Positions 1 to 5,644 of a stretch of 5,644 nt of DNA are shown here, one piece after another. Origin of the DNA: Chloroflexota bacterium (GTDB lineage Bacteria; Chloroflexota; Limnocylindria; Limnocylindrales; CSP1-4); NCBI GenBank assembly GCA_013696275.1, contig JACCYW010000309.1, positions 1 through 5,644 of the forward strand. The letters run 5' to 3'. The translations under genes were made by a program, and so were the position numbers. Each line of letters begins with the position of its first letter. The first letter of the stretch is position 1. Under the pieces are notes generated by a model. The model saw only the letters and a program-made list of their open reading frames with translations. It was not told the DNA's origin and made no database searches.

Positions 1-1
1 T

Positions 2-421
2 CCAGACATAGCCGAGCTTGGTGGCTCGATCCAACTGCCGGCGCAGCACCCCTCGGGGATCGCCCGCGAAGGGCTCTCCACCAGGGGTGTAGACATCACA
101 GATGACGCGCGCTGTACCGCGGCTGCCCAGCGGACCGGAACCCACGGTCCCGTGACCAGGCTGCCAGGGGATCTCTGCGAAGGTGTCCATGTCCGGCTTC
201 AGCCATTGGTCGCTTTCGGCGATGCGGGTGAAGCCTTCGATGGAGCTGCCATCGAACCAGGTGCCATGCTCCAGTGAATCGGCCATCGTGTGAAGCGGGA
301 TGGTGACGCTCTTCACGGCACCGATGATGTCCGTGAATTGGAGCTGGACGAAGCGGACGTTGTGCTCCTTGGCCGCCTCGATCTTGGCCAGCGGGTCCTT
401 CGTGGCGATGTCAAGGACCAA
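2..421 (-). CDS. glnA: Glutamine synthetase type I, N-terminal part (runs off left edge)
   Basis: Glutamine synthetase joins ammonia to glutamate using ATP in the cytoplasm and is the main entry point of nitrogen assimilation. I translated 140 codons by hand on the minus strand without a stop; the catalytic domain lies beyond the left edge. The visible part is the beta-grasp N-terminal domain. It has VRFVQLQFTDIIG at about residues 22-34, WFDGSSIEGF at 55-64 (Asp57 and Ser60 match the ammonium-site Asp and latch Ser of GSI enzymes), ESDQWLKPD at 69-77, RVICDVY at 105-111 and FAGDPRGVL at 118-126. The start is taken as TTG at 419-421, because it sits 6 nt after a GGAAAGGAG ribosome binding site and gives the usual N-terminal length; no in-frame ATG or GTG precedes the conserved region. 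Residues 92-102 look like an insertion relative to Bacillus-type GlnA. The gene follows a PucR-type regulator on the same strand after 122 nt. The family call is firm. Regulation by adenylylation cannot be judged because that site is off the window. Confidence 0.96.
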   Translation of the reverse strand, partial: MVLDIATKDPLAKIEAAKEHNVRFVQLQFTDIIGAVKSVTIPLHTMADSLEHGTWFDGSSIEGFTRIAESDQWLKPDMDTFAEIPWQPGHGTVGSGPLGSRGTARVICDVYTPGGEPFAGDPRGVLRRQLDRATKLGYVW

Positions 422-427
422 GGTTGG

Positions 428-436
428 CTCCTTTCC
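428..436 (-). promoter_or_regulatory. Ribosome binding site of glnA
   Basis: GGAAAGGAG on the minus strand lies 6 nt upstream of the TTG at 419-421. It is the strongest Shine-Dalgarno match noted in the window and fixes the glnA start at a non-ATG codon. Confidence 0.8.
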
Positions 437-448
437 GCTTCTGGAGGG

Positions 449-472
449 GATGTCAGGCGTGAAGTCAGGCGA
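449..472 (-). repeat. 12-bp tandem direct repeat upstream of glnA
   Basis: On the minus strand TCGCCTGACTTC (461-472) is followed directly by ACGCCTGACATC (449-460). The two units match at 10 of 12 positions and share the core CGCCTGAC. The repeat ends 27 nt before the glnA start codon. Two same-facing 12-bp units lie about one helical turn apart, as expected for a tandem binding site of a regulator, either in the promoter or in the 5' untranslated region. The repeat itself is seen directly; the operator role is inference, and the neighbouring PucR-type protein is only one possible partner. Confidence 0.5.
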
Positions 473-496
473 CAAGCACTACTCCAACAGATCGTA

Positions 497-517
497 GCTG
501 CCACGTGACGGCACAGC
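497..517. repeat. Imperfect inverted repeat around CACGTG in the glnA upstream region
   Basis: On the plus strand GCTGCC (497-502) can pair with GGCACAGC (510-517) through GCTG/CAGC and CC/GG, with a 2-nt bulge and the loop ACGTGAC. The palindrome CACGTG lies at 502-507. The element is about 30 nt past the pucR-type stop codon. No T-run follows on either strand, so it is not a standard intrinsic terminator. It could be a weak operator or chance. Confidence 0.2.
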
Positions 518-542
518 AGGGTCGATGGCGACTCATCGAAGG

Positions 543-548
543 ACTATA
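543..548 (-). promoter_or_regulatory. Candidate -10 element for glnA (TATAGT)
   Basis: TATAGT on the minus strand matches the sigma-70 -10 consensus at 5 of 6 positions and stands out in this GC-rich sequence. It overlaps the stop codon of the upstream regulator gene and would give glnA a leader of roughly 115 nt. No good -35 hexamer is seen 15-19 nt upstream. A second, weaker candidate, TACGAT at 491-496, also lacks a convincing -35. The gap must contain the glnA promoter if glnA is not simply read through from the upstream gene, but which element is used cannot be told from sequence. Confidence 0.25.
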
Positions 549-2040
549 TTTGTGCATTTCGCACTATCCGCAGCGCCATCCCCACAGCGAAGCGAACGGT
601 CGGGTCGTCTAGATCCCAGCCGGTCATGGCCTCCATGCGCTTAAGCCGATAGGCCAATGTGTTGCGATGGATGCCCAAGCCAAGGGCGGCTGCCGAGAGA
701 GCCTGCGTGTCGAGGATGGCCCTCAAAGTGCCAAGGCGGGCGCTCACTTTGGCGGCACTTCCTTCCAGTAGCGGCGCCAGCAGCGCGCGAGCCTGGCGCT
801 GGCCATCGGGTATGTCGTGGACAGCACCGAGAAGCCGGTAAGCCGGCAGGTCGACAGCGTGCACGACTCGATGGACAGCGGCCGAGGACGCGACCGCCCA
901 CGGTTCGGGGTCCAGTCCGGCGCTCGACTCGAGGGTAGCGCGCGCCTCCGCCTCGGCCAGAGCACGCTCATCGGGATCGTGAAACGGCCGCGACACCGCC
1001 ACCTGGCGCTCGGCGACCGATGCGACTCGTTCGGCCAGCGCCAACCCCAGCGGATCCGCACCGTCGGCCACTCCGACCAGTCGAAGCTCGAGACTGGTGG
1101 CGTCACCGCGCATGGTCAGCCGTCTCGCCGGCGCCAGCCTCCGCAGCGCAGCTCTGAGACTCTGCCGCTCCTCCAGAGGTGAGGGGCGCTCGGCGATGAT
1201 CTGACGGGCCACGATGGAGACCCAGGGTGGCCCCTCCGATGGCAGCCCGTGGCGGCCCATCCTGGTCGGATGCGGCGACGATGCATCGCGCACGGTGCGT
1301 CGCAACTCGAGGGCCAGGAAACCGGCAGCACGTTCGGCGACGGCGCGCTCCAGTTCGGTCGGTGGCTCGTGGCCCAGCAGGACCAGCGCACCAGGCTCGC
1401 CATAGACATCAGGTAATCCCACCCGTAGCACCGCCCGGAGCGGTCGCGCGATATAGGCGGCCGCCGCGGAAGCCGCGCCGGGCACGTCCGATGGGACGTG
1501 GACCGCCAGCGGCCGACCACGCGGCCGTTCGATGGCCACCGCCCGCCCGATGAAAGCTGCGACCGCAGCGAGGTGGGCCTCCAGGTCGCGACCGTCCAGG
1601 GCGATCCGCTCGAGCTGGTGTTCCAGCAGCCGCGCCTGGCGCTCCAGCTCGGCGCGGCCGCTGACCAGGTAGACGATGACCGAGCGCTCCAGTGCATTGG
1701 CATCTCCATCGAGCAGCGAGAAGGCGCCGATGCCGAGGGCGGCGGCGCGCGCCAGGGCCTGTGTGGCCAGCCTGTCGTCGGTCGAGGCGCCGACCACGAG
1801 CACGGCGGCCCCTCCAGCTTCCGCCACGGCGTCGACGACGCCGGCCGCGTCGACCGGTGCTGCCACCAGCTCCGTCAGGGCAGCCAGGGGGATGATGGCC
1901 AGGTCAGCCGACGCCAGGGCATCGAAGGCAGGCACTCGGGCCTTCATCACCCGGACCCAGCCCACCTCTCGATCTGGCGGCTCGGCAAAGGCCACGGCGT
2001 GCGGGAAGGTCGCCCGCCAGACGTCCAGTACACGGGCCAT
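544..2040 (-). CDS. PucR-family transcriptional regulator with C-terminal HTH
   Basis: This 498-residue cytoplasmic DNA-binding protein has the layout of the PucR/CdaR-like family. Residues about 1-125 resemble the PucR ligand-sensing domain (EVGWVRV at 25-31), though the usual glycine-rich 'GELLLTTG' stretch is replaced by ADLAIIPLAAL. Residues 125-157 form a charged, coiled-coil-like linker rich in Leu, Glu and Arg. About 158-248 looks GAF-like and about 270-400 resembles the GGDEF-like middle domain of CdaR/PucR proteins. Residues 436-493 are the diagnostic C-terminal HTH_30 domain: LGTLRAILDT, then the recognition helix IHRNTLAYRLKRME (457-470), then the GWDLDDPTVRFAVGMALR tail. The ATG at 2038-2040 has GGAG 8 nt upstream and lies 23 nt past the resB stop, so the two are probably co-transcribed. 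Family members control purine, polyamine, amino-acid or sugar-acid metabolism. Because glnA is next downstream, nitrogen control is a reasonable guess, but the ligand and targets are unknown. The family call is firm. Confidence 0.9.
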   Translation of the reverse strand: MARVLDVWRATFPHAVAFAEPPDREVGWVRVMKARVPAFDALASADLAIIPLAALTELVAAPVDAAGVVDAVAEAGGAAVLVVGASTDDRLATQALARAAALGIGAFSLLDGDANALERSVIVYLVSGRAELERQARLLEHQLERIALDGRDLEAHLAAVAAFIGRAVAIERPRGRPLAVHVPSDVPGAASAAAAYIARPLRAVLRVGLPDVYGEPGALVLLGHEPPTELERAVAERAAGFLALELRRTVRDASSPHPTRMGRHGLPSEGPPWVSIVARQIIAERPSPLEERQSLRAALRRLAPARRLTMRGDATSLELRLVGVADGADPLGLALAERVASVAERQVAVSRPFHDPDERALAEAEARATLESSAGLDPEPWAVASSAAVHRVVHAVDLPAYRLLGAVHDIPDGQRQARALLAPLLEGSAAKVSARLGTLRAILDTQALSAAALGLGIHRNTLAYRLKRMEAMTGWDLDDPTVRFAVGMALRIVRNAQI

Positions 2041-2048
2041 GTATCAGG

Positions 2049-2052
2049 CTCC
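2049..2052 (-). promoter_or_regulatory. Ribosome binding site of the PucR-type gene
   Basis: GGAG on the minus strand, within TCCGGAGCC, stands 8 nt before the ATG at 2038-2040. It lies inside the 23-nt gap after the resB stop codon and supports this start. Confidence 0.55.
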
Positions 2053-2063
2053 GGAAGGGGCGC

Positions 2064-3314
2064 TCATCCAGGTACTGGCGCCTTGCCCCGGGCTCCCGCC
2101 CGGCCCGACAGGTGGTCGACCAGCAGGCCGAACTCGCGCTCGGCGTCCACATACCGGTCGGCGATCATGGCCAGGCGCACAGCGCCGTCGCGGGTCACCT
2201 GTGCCCAAACCCGGCGGCGCGGCAGGTAGAAGGTCAAGGCCAGGCCGCTGATGAGGCTCAAGAACGCGCCCCAGATGATGGGCGCCCCTGGGTCACGCTT
2301 GATGACCATGCCGGTGAATGCACCCGGACCGGCCCAGCTGATGGTGTAACCGAGCGTCTGGGCCGGGTCACTCGCGGCGCCGACACCCAGCATCGTTCGG
2401 AAGAGGATGGCCGGTGACCCATCGGCGGGAGCGGGGCCGAGACCATTGACCGCCAGGACGGCCGTGCCCGCCGCGTCGCGCTGGAGGAGCAAGAGCAGAC
2501 CGAGGCCCGAGCCCGGTACCGTCAGGAACCCCTGTGGTCGACCAGCCAACTCACCGGCCAGCAAGACAGGACCTGACCAAACGAGACGGTCATCCGGGTC
2601 GCGGATGGCCACCTCGGCACTGGGCCCGAAGGTGTTCTGGTGGAAGACGAAGCCATCCACCTCCAATGGGTCATTCACGGTGATGGTCTTGCGGGCCACC
2701 TGCTGGCCATCGCGATAGACGCCCAGGTCGGTCCGGAAATCGATGAAGCTGCCATCAGGCCGCTGGGGGGCCTGGAAGCTGATGTTCTTGACCAGCAGGT
2801 TGTGCGGCGTCCCGACCGGTTGGACCGGCGCCGTCTGGCCCTCGCCGACGAAGACGACCGTCTCGAAGCCCAGGGCGGCCGTCACCGCACCCCCCAGGAG
2901 GAAGAGGATGAGACCCAGATGCGTCAGCAGCGTGGCCATCTTGAGATATCGGAATCGGTCGCCGTTGAGCCACTCCACCGATCCGTCTTCGGCGCGCATG
3001 CGGCGCACCTTGAAGCGCCGCGCGCGCAGTGCCTCAGCAACATCGTCGGCGGTCAGGGATCCTGCCTCGAAGTGGGCGCGCTCAGGCAGCCTGAGGTCGA
3101 AGAATGCGTCCGGCTGCTGGACCGTCAGACGGCTCACGCCGCGCCACATTCGAGGCGTGCGGCCCAGTGTGCAGACCACGATACTGATGACCAACAGGAC
3201 CAGGAGGCCGATGAACCAGGGTGCCGCGAAGACGCGGAAGAAGCCGAGGCGCTCCAGGATGTCGACCACGCCAGGCCCGAAGTTGGGGTCATATCGAGCG
3301 TGGATGGCAGCCAT
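2064..3314 (-). CDS. resB: ResB-type cytochrome c biogenesis protein (System II); true N-terminus probably further upstream
   Basis: ResB (Ccs1/CcsB) is an inner-membrane protein that works with CcsA/ResC to carry heme across the membrane and attach it to apocytochromes c. Numbered from the first ATG (416 residues), helices are seen at about 31-50 (PWFIGLLVLLVISIVV), 126-149 (with His132 in LLTHLGLILFLLGG, the position of a conserved TM His in the family) and 345-364 (IIWGAFLSLISGLALTFYL). A large extracytoplasmic domain spans about 150-344 and includes VNDPLEVDGFVFHQNTFGP at 213-231. The cytoplasmic tail starts with PRRRVWAQV; relatives such as plastid Ccs1 carry His near this point. ResB proteins normally have a further N-terminal helix, and it is encoded in frame upstream (3315-3536), but no ATG, GTG or TTG starts it. 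So 3314 is only the first canonical start and not the likely real one. No ccsA gene is adjacent. The product call is firm; the start is open. Confidence 0.9.
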   Translation of the reverse strand: MAAIHARYDPNFGPGVVDILERLGFFRVFAAPWFIGLLVLLVISIVVCTLGRTPRMWRGVSRLTVQQPDAFFDLRLPERAHFEAGSLTADDVAEALRARRFKVRRMRAEDGSVEWLNGDRFRYLKMATLLTHLGLILFLLGGAVTAALGFETVVFVGEGQTAPVQPVGTPHNLLVKNISFQAPQRPDGSFIDFRTDLGVYRDGQQVARKTITVNDPLEVDGFVFHQNTFGPSAEVAIRDPDDRLVWSGPVLLAGELAGRPQGFLTVPGSGLGLLLLLQRDAAGTAVLAVNGLGPAPADGSPAILFRTMLGVGAASDPAQTLGYTISWAGPGAFTGMVIKRDPGAPIIWGAFLSLISGLALTFYLPRRRVWAQVTRDGAVRLAMIADRYVDAEREFGLLVDHLSGRAGARGKAPVPG

Positions 3315-3536
3315 CTCGGCGGCGTACGCGGCCGGGTCGCGCAGCGCGAAGGGGCCGATCTGGATGAAGAGCGTACCGATGAGCCCGGCGACGGCCAGCG
3401 TGATGATCTGGAGGACTGCGAAACGAACGCTCGTGAGCGTCCGCCAGATGCCCAGCGCCAGCGCAGGGAGTGGCTCGCTGGGTGACGCCAGACGGCGGGC
3501 GCGAAGGCCTCGCGAACCGAGGCCGATCGAGGCTAT
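3315..3536 (-). other. In-frame upstream extension of resB encoding transmembrane helix 1, no canonical start
   Basis: Reading the resB frame upstream of its first ATG gives 74 sense codons from an ATA at 3534-3536. They include a basic stretch (LGSRGLRARR), then RTLTSVRFAVLQIITLAVAG and LIGTLFIQIG, which is the typical start of ResB with its first membrane helix. The minus strand from 3543 to about 3430 holds no ATG, GTG or TTG in any frame. The resB frame stays open to a TGA at 3597-3599, inside the PLP-enzyme gene, also without such a codon. The ATA lies 7 nt after the upstream stop codon and 6 nt after an AGG, so it may be a former ATG, a rare non-AUG start, or the site of a sequence error. 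With it, the protein would be 490 residues. That the extension codes is well supported; the exact start is speculation. Confidence 0.65.
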
Positions 3537-3543
3537 GGCAGAC

Positions 3544-4755
3544 CTACACGTGGACCGCTGAACGAGCCGCGGCGAGGCCCGCGCCCAGGTCAGCGATCAG
3601 ATCCTCGACGTCCTCGAGTCCGACCGAGACGCGCACCAGACCTGGCCTGATACCCGCCGCGACGAGGTCGGCATCATCCAGTTGCCGGTGAGTGGTGGAT
3701 GGAGGGTGGACACAGATGGTCTGGACCGCGCCGAGCGAGGCTGTGCGCGGCGGGATGGCCAGTGCGTCCAGGAAGCTCGACGCAACGCGCCGGTCAGCCA
3801 GATCGAACGCGAGCATCCCGCCGCCGGAGCGGAGCAGACGTTGGGCGACCAAGGCCTGAGGATGAGAGGCGAGGCCGGGGTAGAAGACATCCTTGACCTC
3901 AGCCTGGCCTTCAAGGTAGCGGGCGATCGTCAGGGCGCTCGACGAGTGCCGGTCCATCCGTACGTGCAGGGTCGCCAGGCCGCGCAGGACCAGAAAGGCC
4001 GAGAAGGGGGCGACGATGGAGCCGATGTCGATCTGCATCGCCCGTACGTCGGCGATCAGCTCCCGCGAGCCGCTGACCACACCAGCCACGACATCGGAAT
4101 GTCCGCCCAGCCACTTGGTAGCCGACTCGACCACCAGGTCGACCCCCAGTTCGGCTGGCCGGCAGAGGTAGGGCGAAGCGAAGGTATTGTCGACCACGAC
4201 CAGCGCCCCGTGGCGGTGGCCTAGTTCAGTGAGCGCAGTGAGGTCGGCGACCACGATGGTCGGGTTGCTGATCGTCTCCAGATAGAGGATGCGCGCCCCA
4301 CCGGCAAGCGCCGCCTCCGTGGCGTCCAGGTCGGTCGGGTCGACGAAGGTGGTCTGGACCCCGAAGCGGCTCAGCACCCGCCCGAAGAGGGTCCGGGTAC
4401 TGCCGTAGACGGCGCTCGTCGAGACGATGCGATCGCCTGCACCAAGGAAGGGCACCACGGCGCCGTGGATGGCGGCCATCCCGGAACCGAATGCGAAGGC
4501 AGCTTCCGCGCCCTCGAGTCCCGCTACTGCCTCGGCCAGCGCAGCCGCGGTGGGGTTGTCGATGCGTGAGTAGGCGAAGCCAGCTCGTCGGTCGGCCAGG
4601 ATGTCACCGAGCTCGGCCGAATCGGCCGAACCGAAAGTGGCTGACTGGTAGATGGGCACAGACGTCGGGAGCTGATCGACCAGCGGCGGCGCAGTGGCAG
4701 TCCGGATAGCTCGCGTACCGAAGCCATGCGCGGACGGGGGTCGTAGCCGGGCCAT
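3544..4755 (-). CDS. Cys/Met-metabolism PLP-dependent enzyme (methionine gamma-lyase / O-acetylhomoserine sulfhydrylase-like)
   Basis: This full-length, 403-residue member of the Cys/Met-metabolism PLP family should act in the cytoplasm on sulfur amino acids (transsulfuration, sulfhydrylation or gamma-elimination). Visible motifs: YSRIDNPT at 62-69 (phosphate-binding Tyr62 and Arg64 from the partner subunit), GSGM at 90-93, Tyr117 in VYGST (ring stacking), Asp189-Asn190 in VVDNTFASPYLCRP, ESATKWLGGHSD at 210-221 with the PLP-binding Lys214, HPPSTTH at 350-356 and LVRVSVGLEDVEDLIADL with Arg375 binding the substrate carboxylate. Before SLG at 340-342 stands Ala339, where cystathionine gamma-synthases and gamma-lyases carry Glu. 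Ser119 occupies the place of the methionine gamma-lyase active-site Cys. The signature is therefore mixed and the substrate cannot be assigned. The start ATG lies 9 nt after the cyclase stop with only a weak GAG as Shine-Dalgarno, suggesting translational coupling. The family is certain; the reaction is not. Confidence 0.93.
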   Translation of the reverse strand: MARLRPPSAHGFGTRAIRTATAPPLVDQLPTSVPIYQSATFGSADSAELGDILADRRAGFAYSRIDNPTAAALAEAVAGLEGAEAAFAFGSGMAAIHGAVVPFLGAGDRIVSTSAVYGSTRTLFGRVLSRFGVQTTFVDPTDLDATEAALAGGARILYLETISNPTIVVADLTALTELGHRHGALVVVDNTFASPYLCRPAELGVDLVVESATKWLGGHSDVVAGVVSGSRELIADVRAMQIDIGSIVAPFSAFLVLRGLATLHVRMDRHSSSALTIARYLEGQAEVKDVFYPGLASHPQALVAQRLLRSGGGMLAFDLADRRVASSFLDALAIPPRTASLGAVQTICVHPPSTTHRQLDDADLVAAGIRPGLVRVSVGLEDVEDLIADLGAGLAAARSAVHV

Positions 4756-4764
4756 GCCCAGACT

Positions 4765-5644
4765 CTACACCGCCTTGCCGCCGCCAGCGATGGCCATCGT
4801 AACGTAGCTCACTACCTGGTTCTTGCCTCGTCGCTTCGACTCGTACATCGCGGCGTCCACGCTGGCCATCAATCCCTCTGCCGCCGTGCCGTCCTCGGGA
4901 TGCGAGGCCAGGCCGATCGATACGGACACCTCGACCGGCCGGGCGTCCGCTCGGAGGACGAGCCCGCCGATCTCCCGGCGCAGCTTCTCGGCCAGGACCC
5001 GGGCACCTGCGGAAGCGGTCTCAGGGAGCACGATCACGAACTCGTCGCCGCCGTAGCGGGCGGCGAGGTCGGACTGACGCACATTTCGCCGAATGACTTC
5101 AGTGACCGCTTGCAATACGCGATCGCCGACCTGGTGGCCGAAGGTGTCATTGATGGGCTTCAGACCGTCGAGGTCGACCATCAGGAGGCAGAAGCCACGG
5201 CCCACCCGGCCAGACCGGGCGATCTCCCGCGAGATAGCGTCGAAGAGGTGGGTCCGGGTGTACAGCCCGGTCAGCGGGTCGAAGTCGGCCAGCCGCATGG
5301 CCGCTTGGTTGGCTCGTCGCTGCTGCCGTCCGATGACCGTGGCGATGGAGGCGAGCAAGGCGAGGGCCAGCACGTTGAAGAGCGCCCAGGTGGTGCCCGC
5401 GATGCCCGACTGTTGATCGGCCGGAGCGAGAGCGATGGTGAAGAGGTAAGCCAGGGAGGAGGCGACCGACAGCAGGGCCGGCGAACGGTCATCGGCTGAC
5501 AGCGTGGCCGCGCCGACGATCAGGAAGTAGCCGACCACGAAGGGACTCCGGACGCCGCCGGTCATGGCGACGAGCAGGGTCACCGCGACGATCGCCACAG
5601 CGGCCTGAAGGATGGGTCGCACTGATCCCATAGCATCGACGGGC
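4765..5644 (-). CDS. Membrane-bound GGDEF diguanylate cyclase (probably cut by right edge)
   Basis: The protein makes the second messenger cyclic di-GMP from two GTP at the membrane. Numbered from the first in-window ATG (5629-5631), hydrophobic segments lie at about 7-24, 29-46, 50-69 and 82-101. The GGDEF domain fills about 116-275: DPLTGLYTR at 118-126, VDLDGLKPIND at 152-162 (metal ligand Asp153, Asn161), FGHQVGD at 164-170, the intact GGDEF signature at 194-198, SVSIGLA at 236-242 and AMYESKRRGKNQV at 261-273. Arg185-Gln-Ser-Asp188 sits five residues before GGDEF, so the product-inhibition I-site is present. Both points predict an active, feedback-controlled cyclase. The frame stays open to the window edge and the ATG has no Shine-Dalgarno upstream. 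TGGVRSPF at 24-31 resembles the loop after the second or third helix of six-helix sensors such as PilS. More N-terminal helices therefore probably lie outside the window. The stop is 9 nt from the next gene. Confidence 0.93.
   Translation of the reverse strand, partial: PVDAMGSVRPILQAAVAIVAVTLLVAMTGGVRSPFVVGYFLIVGAATLSADDRSPALLSVASSLAYLFTIALAPADQQSGIAGTTWALFNVLALALLASIATVIGRQQRRANQAAMRLADFDPLTGLYTRTHLFDAISREIARSGRVGRGFCLLMVDLDGLKPINDTFGHQVGDRVLQAVTEVIRRNVRQSDLAARYGGDEFVIVLPETASAGARVLAEKLRREIGGLVLRADARPVEVSVSIGLASHPEDGTAAEGLMASVDAAMYESKRRGKNQVVSYVTMAIAGGGKAV

Noticed and set aside
290..508. Short open frames on both strands over the glnA start and gap (290-508, 300-497, 313-504)
   Set aside because: They overlap the clear glnA reading frame and have no ribosome binding site or recognisable content.
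422..543. GlnR-type box or sigma-54 promoter for glnA
   Set aside because: I found neither a GTAAC-N6-GTAAC-like pair nor a GG-N10-GC element in a -24/-12 TGGCAC/TTGC context.
552..564. Small hairpin GTGC-ATTTC-GCAC at the end of the PucR-type gene, considered as a terminator
   Set aside because: The stem is only 4 bp, it lies inside the coding region, and no T-run follows on either strand.
1498..2251. Plus-strand open frames of 243 and 191 codons opposite the start of the PucR-type gene
   Set aside because: They are antisense to a gene with clear family homology, and their translations are Arg/Ala/Gly-rich without motifs.
2640..3561. Long plus-strand open frames (2640-3485 and 2743-3561) opposite resB
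   Set aside because: They lie wholly antisense to the resB reading frame, show low-complexity charged or Arg-rich composition and no recognisable domain. They are typical shadows of a high-GC gene.
4756..4764. Possible SAM riboswitch or T-box in front of the PLP enzyme gene
   Set aside because: Only 9 nt separate the gene from the upstream stop codon, so there is no room for a leader RNA.

Overview
This window is a compact stretch of a high-GC bacterial chromosome. Five protein genes all read on the minus strand, so transcription runs from the right edge to the left. No tRNA, rRNA, CRISPR array, insertion sequence or phage gene was seen. The combination of a ResB-type cytochrome c biogenesis protein, a GSI-type glutamine synthetase and a PucR-family regulator fits a GC-rich Chloroflexota or Actinomycetota-like bacterium. 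That placement is an inference from gene style only.

In transcription order the window holds: (1) a membrane-anchored GGDEF diguanylate cyclase (4765 to the right edge), probably cut at its N-terminus by the edge; (2) a Cys/Met-metabolism PLP enzyme (3544-4755), starting 9 nt after the cyclase stop; (3) a ResB protein (secure ATG ORF 2064-3314), whose first membrane helix is encoded in the same frame upstream of that ATG but without any ATG/GTG/TTG start; (4) a PucR-family transcriptional regulator (544-2040), 23 nt after resB; (5) the first 140 codons of glutamine synthetase glnA (2-421), starting at a TTG with a strong ribosome binding site and running off the left edge.

The spacings (9 nt, 7 nt if resB starts near 3536, 23 nt) suggest that genes 1-4 form one transcription unit. 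The 122-nt gap before glnA is the only sizeable intergenic region. It holds a 12-bp tandem direct repeat, an imperfect inverted repeat around CACGTG, and TATAGT / TACGAT -10-like hexamers. It is the likely place for a glnA promoter and operator, and the adjacent PucR-type protein is an obvious candidate regulator, though this is untested.

The genes cover signalling (c-di-GMP), sulfur amino acid metabolism, cytochrome c maturation and nitrogen assimilation. No single pathway unites them. The points most worth a second look are the missing resB start codon, the repeat in front of glnA, an approximately 10-residue insertion in GlnA, and the mixed active-site signature of the PLP enzyme. Most of the window is otherwise ordinary housekeeping sequence, and I found no convincing new biological system.
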